A DNA stretch of 64,000 nucleotides, taken from Clytia hemisphaerica (lineage: Eukaryota; Cnidaria; Hydrozoa; Leptothecata; Clytiidae). Under the pieces are notes generated by a model, which saw only the letters and a list, made by a program, of their open reading frames with translations, was not told the DNA's origin and ran no database searches. The stretch spans positions 310,001 through 374,000 of the forward strand of contig CACVBU010000083.1 of NCBI GenBank assembly GCA_902728285.1, in the 5' to 3' direction. The position numbers and the translations under genes were made by a program. Below, piece by piece: positions 46,401-57,112 of the stretch (positions are counted from its first letter, which is position 1; each line of letters opens with the position of its first letter).

Positions 46401-46979
46401 CTCTGGTTTAGTCGGCCCACTTTTAGCCCTGCCTATTCTAATTGCTAGAGTTGGCATAAAGTGGATCGAAAGTGGGCTGTCTTTGTTTGACTTTAGACGG
46501 CCAACTCTTTGCCGACTTTTGCGAAACAATAGTATAGCGTCATTGGTTGCGAGCTCGAAGTTCTATGCGCAAAATATTTTATGTCTGGTTTTATGGTGCG
46601 TGTGACCGCGATAAAAGTAAACAAACATGGTAGACTCAGCTGCGGAAAAATTATCCTCTCTCGTCGATCTATATCAAGTGAAGCAAGTTGCTGCAGAGAA
46701 TTTTAACTGCATTACAATTCAAAATTTCGTGTACTTTTACAAGAAATCGTACAAAAGTTGGCTAAAAGTGGATCGAAAAACGGCTGTCTAAAGAGAGCCC
46801 GCTTTCTGCCTACTTTCTTGATTATGATCGGCAAAACCACTCGACGCGAATCAAAAGAGGGCACCATGTCGACTTTACATAACATTTCACTTTAGACAGC
46901 CCACTTTCGATCCACTTTATGCCAACTTTAATTAGCAATTAGAATAGGCAGGGCTAAAAGTGGGCCGACTAAACCAGAG
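46401..46979. mobile_element. 579-bp TIR element with captured promoter and exon-like sequence
   Basis: CTCTGGTTTAGTCGGCCCAC and its inverse bound the element; the inverted arms run about 95 bp. CTCAG lies on both sides (46396-46400, 46980-46984), and the intact LTR at 57473 shows the empty site. If one G/C is counted in the arms, a 3-bp TCA duplication is also possible. The middle (about 46505-46755) is unlike the arms: richer in CpG, with CATTGGTTGCGAGC and an ATG-initiated short frame. Confidence 0.85.
46627..46791 (+). pseudogene. Exon-like short ORF inside the TIR element
   Basis: A 54-codon frame starts ACAAACATGG, a good animal start context, preceded by a CpG-bearing stretch with a CCAAT-type motif (CATTGG). 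It begins MVDSAAEKLSSLVDLYQVKQ and its first 45 or so residues look like normal protein, while the last residues (KVDRKTAV) are the translated TIR arm. The most likely source is the promoter and first exon of a host gene taken up by the element. The parent gene is not recognised. Confidence 0.4.
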
Positions 46980-47748
46980 CTCAGTATGCTTTCCGACCCC
47001 AACACTGATTTTGTGATTCCGGTATTTATAGTTTTTAGTTGTATGAGTATTTAGGGGACTGGATTTAGAGCCTGGGATCAATAGTCACGTTGGTTTAGTT
47101 GTTCGCGTCCATTCATGTGGTTTGGGATTGCTTCCTCGATCCCAGCTCATAAATCTTTCAGTGTTGTGCGTAGATTGATTCAGTCTTTTGGCTTTTTTCT
47201 CGATTATCTCAGTGTGTCAGTGGTTTGTAAACATATTAGTCACTCTTTGGCTAACGGGGTTGTAGTCTGTTTTCCTCGATGATCTTCATGCGTAAATATA
47301 TTCAACGTGAATGGTATATGATGATTTTCCATTGACTGAATGCTGGTAGCTAGAGAAGGTCTTTTCATGGTCTATTCCTGCGTAAGCACGTTGGACTTGA
47401 ATGGATAATGTAGATTGTTTATTTTGGGATGAGTGATGTTTTCTCAAAATATCTCTACTGTCACACCTCCATATAATGATAAGTGACGTCCTCGTCACTA
47501 AAGTATTTATTTCAAGTATAAAAACGATTCTCATACCATGTGCACCTTTTCAACATCCATTCCCATATGTATGTAAAAGTCACTAGTATATGCCAGCTTA
47601 CCAGTGTCTCGTCAATACACATCAAAATGAATGTCTGGTATATGAACATCATTTCGTATTCTTAACAATTCGCTTGGGTACCCTTTCCAATTTCGGCTGT
47701 CTCTATTATTCATCATGTATTTTTCGGCCTTCTCTATTAATTGATGCG

Positions 47749-47885
47749 TATCGTGAATTAGTTCGTAATAAAACGCCACGTTCGTCGAAACGAAGTTTAT
47801 CGTGAATTTGTTCGTAATAAAACGCCACGTTCATCGAAACGATGTTTATCGTGAATTAGTTCGTAATAAAACGCCACGTGCATCT
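47749..47885 (+). repeat. 49-bp tandem repeat, nearly three copies
   Basis: TATCGTGAATTAGTTCGTAA starts at 47749, 47798 and 47847, each followed by TAAAACGCCACGT. It lies just inside the 3' LTR of the Gypsy element. Confidence 0.88.
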
Positions 47886-48283
47886 TTGTGTTATCATCGA
47901 CTTTGTTTTTCAATATTGTTTACCAAATTAACTAACCAGTTTCCAATTTTAAATTTAATTTCACAAAAATTTAGCTTCTTTAAAAATTATTTCCAATTCT
48001 CAATAAAATTAAAAAATAACAATTAAAAATCCTTAAATCGAGTTCCTAAAATGCCAAATCTAAATATCAAATTTTACGTACAATATGTCAGAAGAGAAGA
48101 AGTTTAGTTCATTTTTCTTCTCTTCTTTAAAAAATTCAAACATTTATATCAAATTTCACATTAGTTACAATTAAATACTCATAATTCCTTTTTCACAGTA
48201 ACTTCCAGTAGTAAAACAAAAGAAAACTCCTCAAAAAAATTTTATCCACATAGTTATACATACAAAGTTTTTCCTTTCTTTCA

Positions 48284-48708
48284 TTATTCATGTAGGGTTC
48301 GAATTCGACATTTAGCATTCAATCTCTGGTATTTGGTTGTACCATTGGATTTTGATGTATTATGCATGATACCAAGGATCATTTTTTCGGAATTAGATAT
48401 GTATTGGTTTAGAATCCTTGGTACTGGAAATTCGATAACCACAATATGTTTTGTTCGCTCTGACAACACTTTTCCAGCTCGAACATGCAAAACGGTTGGT
48501 ATCTTGACAAATTTACTTGTGAGATTTCCATTTGGTAAATATTCTTCGTCTGATGGATTCTTGATCAAAGTGAGAACGTACATGGTCGCAACCGTCAATG
48601 CAGTAATAGTGGCTATAACTACTAGGATACTCCAAAATCTGGGTGTTTCTTTTCGTTTGTTACTCGCAAAGAATCTCTTTCTCCTGCTCGCACTGGTTAT
48701 GGTTTGTT
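48284..48708 (-). pseudogene. Membrane-protein ORF of the Gypsy element, envelope-like candidate
   Basis: An open minus-strand frame follows a good acceptor (CAATTTTTTTAG) at 48709-48710 and runs to a stop at 48284. It has a basic start (RRKRFF), one strong membrane segment (FWSILVVIATITALTVATM) and an ectodomain-like part with two N-glycosylation motifs (NLTS and NGTT). The first ATG lies inside the membrane segment, so an upstream spliced exon is likely. It sits where a subgenomic spliced gene would be expected, after pol. It has no recognised relative and may be incomplete. Confidence 0.4.
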
Positions 48709-48730
48709 CTAAAAAAATTGATGATAGCCT

Positions 48731-49239
48731 TCTCCGAGCTCAAAATATTCATTCCAATGATTGTTCAATAAGTAGTGACTAGAACCGGTGTCTACCAGGG
48801 TAATAAAGGTCTTTGTTTCTCCTCCTATGGATAAATAGACTTCTGTCTTGATGTAGACTGGGAATCCAGTCGTTTATAACGTTTTTGTTGAAAGCGAGAA
48901 ATTTTTATGTCGGGATATGATTAAAATAAACGACTGGGCTAAGGTGGTTTCCGTAGCTTACGGGAGTTCCAGCAGGGCCCGCAGATTTCTGCGGGGTGAG
49001 AAAACAATCATATACAACAAAATATATAAACAAATAAAAATTTTAGCCAATAGAATTTCTAAGTGAAAGAAAAAAAAACAAACCAAATCAAACCAACAAG
49101 ACCCCCTGAAAATGTTATCCAAAAACATGAAAAAAGAGAATTTTTATGAAAAGTTTGTTGTGCACAAAATATTCTAGACGACTATATTGATGCTCCTGTC
49201 AAGTTTTCTACTTCCTATTTTTTCACCGAGTTAAGTCGT
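48731..49239. other. Spacer in the 3' part of the Gypsy element
   Basis: No ORF is recognised. CCAGTCGTTTATAACG and AAATAAACGACTGG form a small inverted repeat near 48870-48940. Confidence 0.45.
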
Positions 49240-50440
49240 CTAGCATGCTAGACTAGTCTTGATGCCATATTTTTGCTCTTCTTGGTCAGTTGATCGGCAA
49301 TGTATTGCCAGTACATGTCCATGGTGTCGTTTGGTCTTATGAATGTGGCTTCTTTTCTTTCCAGTATGAACGTACGTGAAGAGTTCCCTCGTAATAGGTT
49401 CTTCTGTTACTGTTTCGAATGTTTTCCCATCATTTGGCGTTTTAAAGCGACGACTTTGATGATGACGGTGGTGATGTCGTTCCCTATGCATTTCTTTACG
49501 GGAATGTTCTTCGTCCTTTTCTAACCGTTGCTGGGCTGGTGAGAATTTCATTTTGGTATTTTTCTTGAAAAGTTTTATTATGGAGCCTCGGTTCAGGTAT
49601 ACAAAAGCTCCAATTAAAGCTAGAGGGACGACCCGTTTAATAGTTCCACCGATCCCACCAAAGATGTTGAGGATACTTCCTATTCCTTTCCAAGCAGATT
49701 CCACTGCATCGCCAGTAGAAGTGATGATATTACCTGCAGCTGAACCAAGGGAAGTAACAATCTTTTCATCCAAGTTACCAACTCCAGTTAGGACACCTTG
49801 TATTCCACTTCCTAAAGCTCCTCCAAGTCCAACTCCAATACCAGTGAGAAGGTCGCCATTTCCACGTTATATCTGTAGTTGTTTTACTTCCTCCATAGCA
49901 TCATGAATTTCGGAGAAGATGTTTAGCATGGAGTATGGTGCCAGGTGTTGAGGTGGTTTCTGAATCATTCTTTCATCGAATCCTCTAATCTTTTGCAACT
50001 TCACAGAAATGGGTCCATGGAATTGCTTCTTTGTTTTTGTCTTGGTTACTTCTCCTTCTTGGTCTATCACATCATATGAGCCTTCGTTGTTTTGTACATA
50101 CGTAATAGGGTCTTTCAAGAGGGTTTCCATTGTATGTTTTCGTATTGAATGCTTAGATACAATCAGATGGACTGATAGAGATTTCCTCCGAATTAGACGT
50201 CTCCTTTTTGGAGGAAACTTTTCTGATCCAGGCAACTCTTGGTTTCCTGATTTTTTTGTCATAGAATGAGTACATATAGGTATTTTTGGGAATTTGTATA
50301 TTCCTAGTGGAGTAGTGGTGGTGCAATCGTAGAGATTTCCCAGTCTTGGTCCAAATATTATTGGCATGAACATAAGGACCAGAAATAGTGACCATTTTAG
50401 CGAAGTGGGCTGGCTTCTTCTGTATGAGATGGTGTTAATC
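49240..50440 (-). pseudogene. Envelope-like remnant fused behind the chromodomain
   Basis: After the chromodomain the pol frame continues without a stop into a hydrophobic, signal-like segment (LKWSLFLVLMFMPIIFG), then GNLYDCTTTTP, reminiscent of the YDC start of some invertebrate retroelement and chuvirus-type glycoproteins. A basic RRRLIRRK stretch follows. An in-frame TAA at 49867-49869 interrupts. The same frame then has a Gly-rich hydrophobic stretch (GIGVGLGGALGSGIQGV), an amphipathic part, a membrane segment (VVPLALIGAFVYL) and a long His/Arg-rich tail ending at 49240. Only about 390 codons remain, short for an envelope, so internal loss is likely. The envelope reading is an inference from layout and motifs. 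Confidence 0.45.
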
Positions 50441-53400
50441 GATAGATTGGGGTCTAGGAATCTCTTGACCAACTCCGCATTTAAGTTTTCTTCAGGTTCC
50501 CAGGTGTTTTCGTCGTGAGAATATCCTTGCCATTTTATTAAGAAGTATCTTTTGTTTCTCTTGAGCTTCATTTTCAAGATTTCCTCCACCATGTAGATTG
50601 GTTCATCTGCTTCCATTTCTTGAGAAGTTTCAAAAGTTTGGTCTGGATCAGGTTGGGTTTCATCTTCTACAACAGTGTCATTAATCTCTTTTGGTCCAGT
50701 CTGCTCTTGATTTTGATTTCCAGATGTGGATGAGTCTGTCTCTTCGTGCTCTGATTCTTCATTCTCTTCAGATACGTCACTCAAGTCATCAGAGGAATCA
50801 TCGTTATTAGCACGAAAGTTTGGATCATTAAATGGCTTCATTTGGTTGACATGGACCACAGTCGTTGGTTTTCTTTTATTGAGGGGGTCATTCAGCTCAA
50901 AATTTATTTCGGATATCTTTTTCGTGACTCGATATGGACCAATCCACTTTGCCATCAATTTTGGACTCAGGCCCTTATAACGTTTTTTATTGTGTAGCCA
51001 GACCTTATCTCCGACTTTGAACTGAGTGTTAGTAGCCCCTCTGTCGTAGTAGTACTTGTCTCGTCGTTGGGCTTTTCGTAGGTTCACTTGTGCTAGCTTC
51101 TGAGCGGTACGCACTTGATCAACTATCCTTTCACGATGATCCTCAATTAACGGTGATAATTTTCGTCCAGGATTGAACTGTAGGTCACTTGGTAGCGTAG
51201 CCTCTCTTCCAAACATTAAGTAGTGTGGCGAATCCTGTCTGGATGCATTGATACTTGTACGGTAAGCGAAGAGTACTGAGGGAAGATACTGGTCCCAATC
51301 ATTCTGTCTTGAAGCAAGAAAGTGGGAAATGCCTTTAACAATGGTTCCATTAAGTCTTTCTACAATGCCATTAGATTGAATATGGTATGACGTGGTGCTA
51401 ATCTGTTTGATATTCAACATCGCACAAACTTCTGCCATCAAATGAGACAAAAAATTGGTACCTTGATCAGTGACAAAGTATCTTGGAACGCCAAAGTGAA
51501 ATATGATATGATGCAGTAACAATTCAGCAATAACGTGTGCTTCGGTCGAGGCAGTCGCGAATGCCTCAGGCCAAGAATTGAGTCGTTCAATAAAAACCAC
51601 TACGTATCTGTTCCCAGCGTCTGTTCTTGGGAAAGGTCCAACTACATCACAGTGAAGTGCGCTCCAAGGTTCTCCAGTTGCTATAGGTAGTAATGGTGCT
51701 TTCTTTGATGGTGTTCCTTTATCCTGTTGGCATATAATGCAGGTGTCGACCCAGGTTTGGATATTAGTCAACATCCCTGGCCAAAAATACCGTCTTTTTA
51801 ATTTGTCAGTGGTCTTGGCAAAGCCAAAGTGTGCTGCGTTGGGTTCATCGTGATTGTACCTCATGATAGCGGCGCGGAACTTCTTTGGGATTACCAATTG
51901 TTTCCATACACCTTCGGGTGTAGTGGTCTTTGGGCTATAGATGTGGTAAAGAACTCCTCCATCCATGAGATAGTTGTCAATGTCTCTCAGAACAGTATCT
52001 TTTTGCTTGCCTTCAGGTAGAGTCTTCTTTTGCAGATATTCGATTTTTGCTTTCAAATCAGGATCCGCAATTTGGTGTCGTTGAATTTCGTCTTTGTCGA
52101 AGGTATTTTTCGTAATAGCAGCGAAGAAGAGGTTGTTGGCTGCTTCTGATAGACTTTGAAATGTTTCCTCATCATTGATATTTGAAGGACCGTCTTCAGC
52201 CTCTCTGGTTGTATGATCAAAGGAGTTTATTTCTTCGTTCATTCTTTCCGGAATATCTATTGGTTCGTTTGGTCTTCTCTTTTCCCAATCAATGGTTTGG
52301 TTTTTCTTTTTGGATACTTTTGGTTTAGTTTGGGCTTCTGCTTGTAGCTGATCCCATGGAATTCTTGAAAAACCGTCTGCGTTCCCGTTTGCTTTTCCAG
52401 GTCTATACTCGATGATAAAATCATAAGCTTGTAGATATAGACTCCAGCGACATAATTTACCAGTGCTGTCCTTTGTGCTCAGGATGTAGTTCAGTGGCTT
52501 ATGGTCTGTGAGAATTGTGAATTGCCTACCATGAAGGTATGGGTGAAGTTTCTTTACGGCAGTCACGATTGCTAAAGCTTCTCGCTCAATAACAGATAGT
52601 CTTTTTTCTGCTTCATCCAAACGACGTCCTCCATAGATCACGGCCTTTTCTAGCTTGTCATACCTTTGGCTTAAGGTCCACCCGATTCCAGTATTGGACG
52701 CATCGGTTTGTAGGTAGAATCTCTTTGTAAAATCTGGTAGAGCAACCACAGGTTCGGACGTGAGAATATGTTTCAGTTTCTCAAATACCTGTTGACAGGT
52801 GTCATCCCAATTGAATTTTACAGCTAATTTCGTCAGGTTGTATAAAGGTGATGCCAAGTTACTGAATCCCTTCACAAATCGTCTGTAGTAGGAACATAGT
52901 CCCAAAAAGCTTCGTACTTCTTTGACGGTTCTTAGCTGTGGGAACTCTCGTAATCGTCTGGTGTTCTCCTCGTTTGGTCTAATGCCATCTGATGAAATGA
53001 TGTGTCCCAGAAATGTTATTTCCGTCTCTGCAAGGTCACACTTTCCAGGGTGAGCTTTAAGGTTGGCTTCAGCTAGCTTGTCAAAGACGAATTTGAGATG
53101 GATAAGGTGCTCCTCAAACGTGGATGAGTATACTATAATGTCATCCAAGTATACGAGGACAGATTTCCACAGTTCTTCCGTAAAAACGTGTTCGATAAGC
53201 CTTTCAAACGTCATAGGACTGTTTTTAAGTCCCATTGGCATGATGACACATTCGTACAGTCCACGGTGCGTGCAAAGTGCTGTCTTCGGAATTGAGGACT
53301 CTCCCATAGGAATTTGCCAAAATCCACTTTATAAGTCAATTTTACTGAAATATTTTGCGCCTTTTAGATGATCTAGCAAGTCGTCTACACGTGGTAGAGG

Positions 53401-53805
53401 ATGACTGTCGACGGTTGTGACTTTATTGACTGCTCGATAGTCGAAGCATACTCTGACCCCGCCTCCTGGTTTTGGTACAACGACCACAGGTGAGGCCCAT
53501 GGGCTCGTGGACTTTCGGACTAAACCTCTTTCTATCATTTGGTCGAGTTCTTTGTCGATAACTTCTCTTTGTTTTGGGGAAGCTCTGTAGGGGCGTTGCC
53601 GTACTGCGGCTGCGTCGCCATTGTGGATTATGTATTGAACAAGTGGCGTGAGTCCAATTTCTTGGAGGGTGGCTGCAAAAGTTTCTTTATAGGTGTTAAC
53701 CAGCTCTTGAATCTGTCTTATTTGGCTGTCTGACAAATCGGAATTGATTTTCACTTGCGAAGCATTCTTTCCATCTGCCGTTCGTTTGCTACTCGTTGGA
53801 ATCAA
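49867..53805 (-). pseudogene. Gypsy pol: reverse transcriptase, RNase H, integrase, chromodomain
   Basis: RT begins upstream of the [20 protein letters not shown] block with [17 protein letters not shown] single in-frame TAA at 53329-53331 follows [10 protein letters not shown] resumes (GFWQIPMGES) with the active site VLVYLDDIIVYSS intact. RNase H has FYLQTDASNTGIG, EREALAIV and ILTDHKPL. Integrase has an HHCC finger (HDEPNAAHFGF and CIICQQDKG), then HCDVVGPFPR, FVTDQGTNFLS and HIQSNGIVERLNG with the DDE residues. The GPY-like part (KWIGPYRVTKKIS) leads to a chromodomain (YMVEEILKMKLKRNKRYFL then WQGYSHDENTWEPEENL) at about 50448-50600. The RT-start frame and the rest are the same frame. Chromodomains target integration to modified chromatin in this group. 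Confidence 0.93.
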
Positions 53806-54475
53806 GGTTCGTGTTGTAAGTTGTCTTCTGGACCAGTTACTCTCCTATCAGTTTGACTTGTCTCTTGGATCGGTGCAAGTGTTGTTATCTTTGTTAGGGT
53901 GCCCAGAAGAGAACCAGCAGGAGTTTTGACGGGATTCTCATTGAGACTTGTAACTTTCAAGGTAACTCTTCCACTGCTTCCCCGAAAAATTGCCGGAGTT
54001 ATGTTCAAGGATGTTTGTTGTTTCAGTTCCTCTGATGGTTCGAAGAGATAATCGTCTCCAGATGAAAAATCATATTCGAATTGCCAAATCGTCTCGCAAA
54101 GTGGTAAAATGTTCTTCTTCTTTCTTGAAAATAGTTCAGTCGTAGGCTTGCGTTTAGACATTGAACGTAAAGGTATCGCCGCAAGGTGTTCTTTTGGTAC
54201 CGGAAGTGATGGTTTATCAATTTCGAGAGTTAAACTTTGTTCCTTGTAATTGATCGTTCCATTGTTTTCAGTAAGAAAGTTATGTCCCACCACTATGCTG
54301 TGGCTCAAGCCTTCAACGATGTATAGATTGGTCATATATTTTTCCTTTTCGATTTCCAAGGGTATATATATGGACCCTTGTATTGCTAGTTCTTCTTGGT
54401 TGGCGGTTACGACATTAGGAAGATTATTTGTTGAGGGTGAGATTGTTGTTAAGCTCTTGATTTCATCCCAAAAAA
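53802..54475 (-). pseudogene. Gypsy aspartic protease and protease-RT linker
   Basis: The frame contains LPLEIEKEKYMTN-type and VGHNFLTENNGTINY segments, the second half of a retroviral-type protease, whose first half (FLIDSGAAITAIS with the catalytic DSGA) is at the end of the gag frame. A +1 change of frame is needed at a T6-G3 run near 54474. A second change near 53803 joins the linker to RT. The first could be programmed frameshifting or an indel; other copies are needed to tell. Confidence 0.75.
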
Positions 54476-56691
54476 TCTCGACTGATAGCTGTTATGGCAG
54501 CTCCACTGTCTATCAGAAATTGACAGTCTAATCCAAATATTTTACCCCAAATTCGGACTGAGGTAGGACTTTCCTGGATGAAGCGACTTTTAACTTTCTT
54601 CATCTTTTGTATAAGGACATTTTGATATAGAGTTTTGTGGTTTCCATCGACAAATAATGCTTCATTACTGTCTGTTGTTGATGTTCCCTCAACCGTCTGG
54701 ACTTGAATGTTCTTTGATGTGGACTGAACTTCATTTTCTTGTAAAGATGCATTAATGTCAATTAAGTTTTCAACTTCGTTGGTCTCACTGCTCTTTGCTG
54801 CAAAGTCAAATTTTTCTTCATCATCGTATGTTGTGTCAAAGTTGGCCTCTTTTCTATCTTGATTGTCTTCAAATGATACTTTAAGTCCGTCTGGTTCGGG
54901 GTTTCTGCTTTGAACATCATCTTCTTCATTCTTTTTGTCTCCAGAGCGAAGGTGAGGGGTATCGGATTGGGAGGAATAACTGGGAGGGGGAGAGCGTGGA
55001 GTATATTCTATTTCGACATCAGAGTCGTCATTACAAAGTTCAATGTCTTCATAGTTGACAGGATCATCATATTTCATATCATACCAAGGAGATGGGGGAT
55101 CTGGAGGATTAGGTTGGGAATTAGCTTTTAAATCGCTTTCACTCGACGATGGATAGATCATACAGTTGAAAGTGTTCCGTTTAGCCGTATATGCATTGTT
55201 GTTGCTATCTCTTTTCGTAGAATGGTTCTGTTGAGTTTCTTGTTGATTTGTTGCCGAAGCTGGAGGGCCTTGTGGTCTTGACACAAAACGCCTACCATCG
55301 TTGAATGGAATTCGTGGGTCCCTTCCACGTCCATCAATATTGTTCTGTTGTCCTCCATGATTGCCATATCCTGGATAGTTGTTGCCTTGGTAGTTGTAAT
55401 GTCCATAATAATTCGTATTTCCATCGTATCTGTTACTGTAACCACCGTAGCTACCTCGACGATTGTTGTTGTACCTGCCACGACCTCGAGCTTCGCGACA
55501 AACTCTCGAGGTATGGCCGACACGTTGGCAAGTGTAACATATTGGTTGACCATCGGCAGAGCGCATGTATCGACTATTGAACCCAATACTTCTGTCCCTT
55601 GGGGGCCTTCCGTTACCCTGTTTAAGTAAACGAACTTCATTCCGTAACCTGTTGATTTCTCGGGAAGAATCTGTTGTCGACGCACAATTTGTTTGACCAA
55701 AAGCATTCAATTGTTGGGGCTGTGCAGCTGTTAGTTGTAATTTTTCCTCCAACATCTCTGACATTTTTCTTTCTAAGTCCTTTTCGAAATTTTGGTTGCT
55801 ATTCGAAGCCTGGTTCAGTTGAACAGAACACGCTTGTCCACTTGATAATTTTGCAAGTATTTCTTTTATCATTTTATTCGAGTCTTTCGTGGAGGTTGTT
55901 ATTGGGTCTTTCAACGTAACGTAAGGTACCGCCTCCTCAAAGGTTTTGAATTCTTTGAGTATGACATCTGTGCGAAGGGGTTCATCTAAACCACTGAGCA
56001 GGGCCTCCAACTTTTGTTCGGAGGTCAGGCCCAATTGAAAGGCAATTGTCTCTAGCTTGAAGATGTAGTCGCCGAGAGAAGTAAATTCAGATCGTTTCAA
56101 AGCTGCCAGTTGAGCTTTTCTGGAGCATCTCGTTTGCATTGATGAGAATCTTGCGATCATTGATGCTTTCAACTTTTCATAGGACTTCTTTGTATCGGCA
56201 GGGAGTTGCATGTAGAAAAAACCCGCACTTCTCTCGAATGTAATTGGTAAGATCTTCAAGATTCTGTCGTCACTCCAATCGTTGCATAAAGCAAGCCTTT
56301 CGAAGCAAAAATGTTCGAAGAAGGACATGATGTTGTCAGTATCCTCACCTGTGAAGACAGGTAGGTCCTTCTTTCCTACCGTGAATGTACTGATGTGCCA
56401 GTCATCCCTTGATCTGGCTTCTCCTCTGTTGTTATCAACTCGATTCTGTCTGATGTCATCCATCCGATTTCCTCTTCTGCTGGCATTACTGCCATATCCT
56501 CCTTCACCATTGTAAGTGTTCATTTCCTCATATGTATGGTCGTCGCTCGTCGATGAATCAAGTATATCTCGATGATTAGATCGTATCTGAGGATGGCGCA
56601 AAGGGGTTCCTGCGTCAATCGGATCCAGGGTTTCTTCTGGGAAGGATCTTCGTCTCCTCGGTCTCCGGATTTGAAAATTCGATGCCATCAT
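54463..56691 (-). CDS. gag: Gypsy gag polyprotein with zinc knuckle and start of protease
   Basis: 742 codons without a lesion. Residues 1-100 are Arg/Asp-rich. A retrotransposon gag capsid domain spans about 103-262 (LPVFTGEDTDNIMSFFEHFC to EEAVPYVTLKD). A coiled-coil-like part near 302-320 follows, then a CCHC zinc knuckle, CYTCQRVGHTSRVC, at 385-398, and an Asn/Gly/Tyr-rich stretch. The C-terminus is acidic and ends in the protease DSGA motif. The ATG at 56691 is the first in frame after the leader. Gag packages the element RNA into particles. Confidence 0.9.
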   Translation of the reverse strand: MMASNFQIRRPRRRRSFPEETLDPIDAGTPLRHPQIRSNHRDILDSSTSDDHTYEEMNTYNGEGGYGSNASRRGNRMDDIRQNRVDNNRGEARSRDDWHISTFTVGKKDLPVFTGEDTDNIMSFFEHFCFERLALCNDWSDDRILKILPITFERSAGFFYMQLPADTKKSYEKLKASMIARFSSMQTRCSRKAQLAALKRSEFTSLGDYIFKLETIAFQLGLTSEQKLEALLSGLDEPLRTDVILKEFKTFEEAVPYVTLKDPITTSTKDSNKMIKEILAKLSSGQACSVQLNQASNSNQNFEKDLERKMSEMLEEKLQLTAAQPQQLNAFGQTNCASTTDSSREINRLRNEVRLLKQGNGRPPRDRSIGFNSRYMRSADGQPICYTCQRVGHTSRVCREARGRGRYNNNRRGSYGGYSNRYDGNTNYYGHYNYQGNNYPGYGNHGGQQNNIDGRGRDPRIPFNDGRRFVSRPQGPPASATNQQETQQNHSTKRDSNNNAYTAKRNTFNCMIYPSSSESDLKANSQPNPPDPPSPWYDMKYDDPVNYEDIELCNDDSDVEIEYTPRSPPPSYSSQSDTPHLRSGDKKNEEDDVQSRNPEPDGLKVSFEDNQDRKEANFDTTYDDEEKFDFAAKSSETNEVENLIDINASLQENEVQSTSKNIQVQTVEGTSTTDSNEALFVDGNHKTLYQNVLIQKMKKVKSRFIQESPTSVRIWGKIFGLDCQFLIDSGAAITAISRDFLG

Positions 56692-57112
56692 GAATAATTC
56701 AGGTACGAAAGTAAGAAAGTTCTAACTTACAGTTTTGGATCCTCTCTCTTCTATTTGCTTTGAATAATTGACAAGCGATAAAAATAGATATACCGTTGGA
56801 TGGTGTAAATGCAAAAAGTTCCAAAATCAATAATTCAACGAGTAAAGAAGAAACAATCAACCATGCAAATCAAATTAAAATTCAAAATGCAAAGTCACTT
56901 TAAGTTAACCATGTAACAATTTTTAATAATTCAAAACGTACAACGAGATAAAATAATGGTCCAACAACTTCAATGAAATGTAAAATGAAAATCGAAATAA
57001 ATCCACTACACACTGGTAAAATAAAGCAACGCTTGGTGTAAATGTATTGTACTGTGAATGTAATGTAGCACTCTTGAGAAATCCAACTTGAGTTCTAAGG
57101 TAGAGCCCCCAA
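56692..57112 (-). other. Leader between 5' LTR and gag
   Basis: About 420 bp of A+T-rich untranslated leader. TTGGGGGCTCTACC directly after the LTR is the probable primer-binding site. Confidence 0.6.

Larger units (their letters stand above)
43906..47465 (-). repeat. 3' LTR, split by two insertions
   Basis: LTR segments are 43906-44092, 46227-46400 and 46985-47465. Without insertions and target duplications the LTR is about 842 bp. It has about 242 bp (around 47069-47311) that the other LTR lacks. Substitutions between the LTRs are few, for example AGTCTCAGTG against AGGCGCAGTT. Confidence 0.88.

Noticed and set aside
47749..47885. CRISPR-like spaced repeats
   Set aside because: Head-to-tail 49-bp tandem repeat with no unique spacers, in a eukaryotic retrotransposon.
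48333..48782. 149-codon plus-strand ORF
   Set aside because: Antisense of the membrane-protein frame of the Gypsy element and without its own features.
55158..55706. 182-codon minus-strand ORF and several plus-strand ORFs over gag
   Set aside because: Alternate-frame shadows of the intact gag frame; none has a recognisable domain.
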